Below are positions 6,023 through 6,589 of a DNA stretch of 6,589 nt, one piece after another. The notes under the pieces were generated by a model. That model had not been told where the DNA came from and ran no database searches. It saw only the letters and a list, made by a program, of their open reading frames with translations. Source of the DNA: an uncultured Lewinella sp. (GTDB taxonomy: Bacteria; Bacteroidota; Bacteroidia; Chitinophagales; Saprospiraceae); contig CALIGP010000219.1 in assembly GCA_938021455.1 (NCBI GenBank), positions 1 through 6,589 on the forward strand, given 5' to 3'. The position numbers and the translations under genes are program-made. How positions within the stretch are numbered: position 1 is the first letter of the stretch; every line of letters begins with the position of its first letter.

Positions 6023-6161
6023 AGGGCAATCGCAAGCTCGGATAACGCGGACGCTCGAAGGTCCTTTCAGGACGCTACGAGGTCCGCTTAGCCTGCTCAA
6101 GGGACCTCGTAGCGTCGCGGAGCGACCTGCGAGCGTCCTGCGTGGAGCTTGCGATTGCCCT
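6023..6161. mobile_element. 139-bp palindromic MITE-like element
   Basis: Perfect 17-bp terminal inverted repeats lie at 6023-6039 and 6145-6161 (AGGGCAATCGCAAGCTC and its reverse complement). Inside, the arms continue to pair: 6045-6048 with 6140-6143, 6049-6057 with 6130-6138, 6059-6063 with 6124-6128, and a perfect 15-bp inner stem, 6071-6085 with 6102-6116, around a 16-base loop. Nearly the whole element can fold into one long cruciform or RNA hairpin. It has no coding capacity for a transposase, so it would need one in trans. Exact 11-bp direct repeats flank it. It sits between the divergent starts of the Uma2 gene and the gene at 6290 and may carry or disturb their promoters. An alternative is a REP-like dispersed palindrome not moved by transposition. 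Confidence 0.6.
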
Positions 6162-6172
6162 ATGCCAAGGGC
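6162..6172 (+). repeat. flanking 11-bp direct repeat, right
   Basis: This is an exact copy of ATGCCAAGGGC at 6011-6021, immediately adjacent to the right terminal inverted repeat of the palindromic element. Confidence 0.65.
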
Positions 6173-6187
6173 GGTAACGCTGCCCAA

Positions 6188-6217
6188 ATCGCTGTTCAAA
6201 GCCAATTGCGCAGCGAT
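6188..6217. other. small inverted repeat upstream of the right-edge gene
   Basis: ATCGCTG (6188-6194) and CAGCGAT (6211-6217) could form a 7-bp stem with a 16-base loop, followed by a pyrimidine-rich stretch (CCTTCTTTCCCTCC). It might be a leader hairpin or operator-like site about 75 bp before the ATG at 6290. Chance is not excluded. Confidence 0.2.
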
Positions 6218-6289
6218 CCTTCTTTCCCTCCGTAACAAAAACTTCCCGGCCATCATAAAGCGTTACGAACAAAACAGTAGCCTGGCCCC

Positions 6290-6589
6290 ATGCCCCTCAC
6301 CTCCCTTGAACAGCAAATTCACGACGCTTTTATCGATGCTCCCTTCCCCGCTGACGGATACGACATCTACGCAGCCCAAACGGACGATGATTACGGGCAG
6401 ACCAACTTCAAGACGGAGCACCTGCCCGGTCGCCGATGGCACGAAATCAGCCCGGAACAACTTCTCGATTGTCAATCGGCCTTCAGCTACCTCCGCCCCG
6501 ACGGCTGGCGGCATTACCTACCAGCAGCCTTGATGCTGGAGATCAACCAACCTGACAGTAATATCCATGTGGTCTGGCTATTGCAGGAA
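6290..6589 (+). CDS. DUF6714-like protein (3' truncated by the window edge)
   Basis: An open frame of exactly 100 codons runs from ATG 6290 to the last base with no stop. An in-frame TAG at 6278-6280 and no intervening start codon fix the beginning. The protein starts MPLTSLEQQIHDAFIDAPFP and has a Tyr/Asp-rich segment (GYDIYAAQTDDDYG, about 23-36), then the HEISPEQLLDCQSAFSYLRP stretch (51-70) and DGWRHYLPAALMLEI (71-85). The 'aFsyLtpeGfryYLPA' pattern is what I associate with DUF6714, small cytoplasmic proteins of unknown function that can accompany SMI1/KNR4-like or toxin-immunity genes. This assignment is from memory. No signal peptide or membrane segment is seen. It is divergent from the Uma2 gene. 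Confidence 0.7.
   Translation, partial: MPLTSLEQQIHDAFIDAPFPADGYDIYAAQTDDDYGQTNFKTEHLPGRRWHEISPEQLLDCQSAFSYLRPDGWRHYLPAALMLEINQPDSNIHVVWLLQE

Noticed and set aside
6174..6266. GTAACGC and GCGTTAC inverted pair
   Set aside because: Only 7 bp arms about 80 bases apart with no supporting structure; expected by chance.
6263..6514. 83-codon minus-strand open frame at the right edge
   Set aside because: It is antisense to the coherent plus-strand frame starting at 6290 and has no recognised features.
5985..6533. 182-codon plus-strand open frame across the palindromic element and into the right-edge gene
   Set aside because: The first part is translated hairpin repeat (recurring GP and RS units) and the rest is out of frame with the DUF6714-like gene.

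Overview
The window looks like a chromosomal segment of a moderately GC-rich member of the Bacteroidota, possibly a Lewinella-like member of the Saprospiria. This is an inference. It rests on start codons without Shine-Dalgarno sequences, A-rich or otherwise unremarkable leaders, weak matches to the Bacteroidota promoter pattern (TTG, then about 17-19 nt, then TAnnTTTG), an Uma2-family gene, and intergenic DNA packed with short palindromic and G/A-rich repeats of a kind I associate with that phylum. No phage, IS transposase, CRISPR array, rRNA or tRNA gene was recognised.

Layout, left to right. (1) Positions 1-1221 (+) hold the 3' part of a gene ending in a RecB/AddB-type PD-(D/E)XK nuclease domain; its beginning lies outside the window. 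(2) Positions 1222-1605 are a non-coding, repeat-rich gap with two copies of an ~85-bp hairpin-bounded unit separated by an array of phased AATCCT motifs. (3) A secreted protein of unknown function starts at 1627 (or 1606) and ends at 2565 (+). (4) A strong hairpin sits between it and the convergent gene at 2604-3773 (-), a PiT/CysP-like anion permease. (5) Positions 3774-4004 are a divergent intergenic region with inverted arrays of degenerate 7-bp repeats. (6) Positions 4005-5363 (+) encode a haem-free cystathionine beta-synthase with a C-terminal CBS-domain pair. (7) Positions 5372-5950 (-) encode an Uma2-family putative nuclease that converges on it with only 8 bp between the stop codons. 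(8) Positions 5951-6289 are a second divergent intergenic region, occupied mainly by a 139-bp palindromic element with perfect 17-bp terminal inverted repeats and flanking 11-bp direct repeats (MITE-like). (9) From 6290 to the right edge runs an open, truncated reading frame resembling the DUF6714 family.

The genes do not form one operon: strands alternate and each is probably transcribed separately. The only plausible functional pairing is the divergent permease and cystathionine beta-synthase. PiT-fold transporters include the sulfate permease CysP, so uptake of sulfate and sulfur amino-acid metabolism could be linked, but phosphate is an equally possible substrate. The most unusual content is in the intergenic DNA: three distinct repeat systems in about 950 bp. 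I saw no convincing new multi-gene defence or metabolic system.
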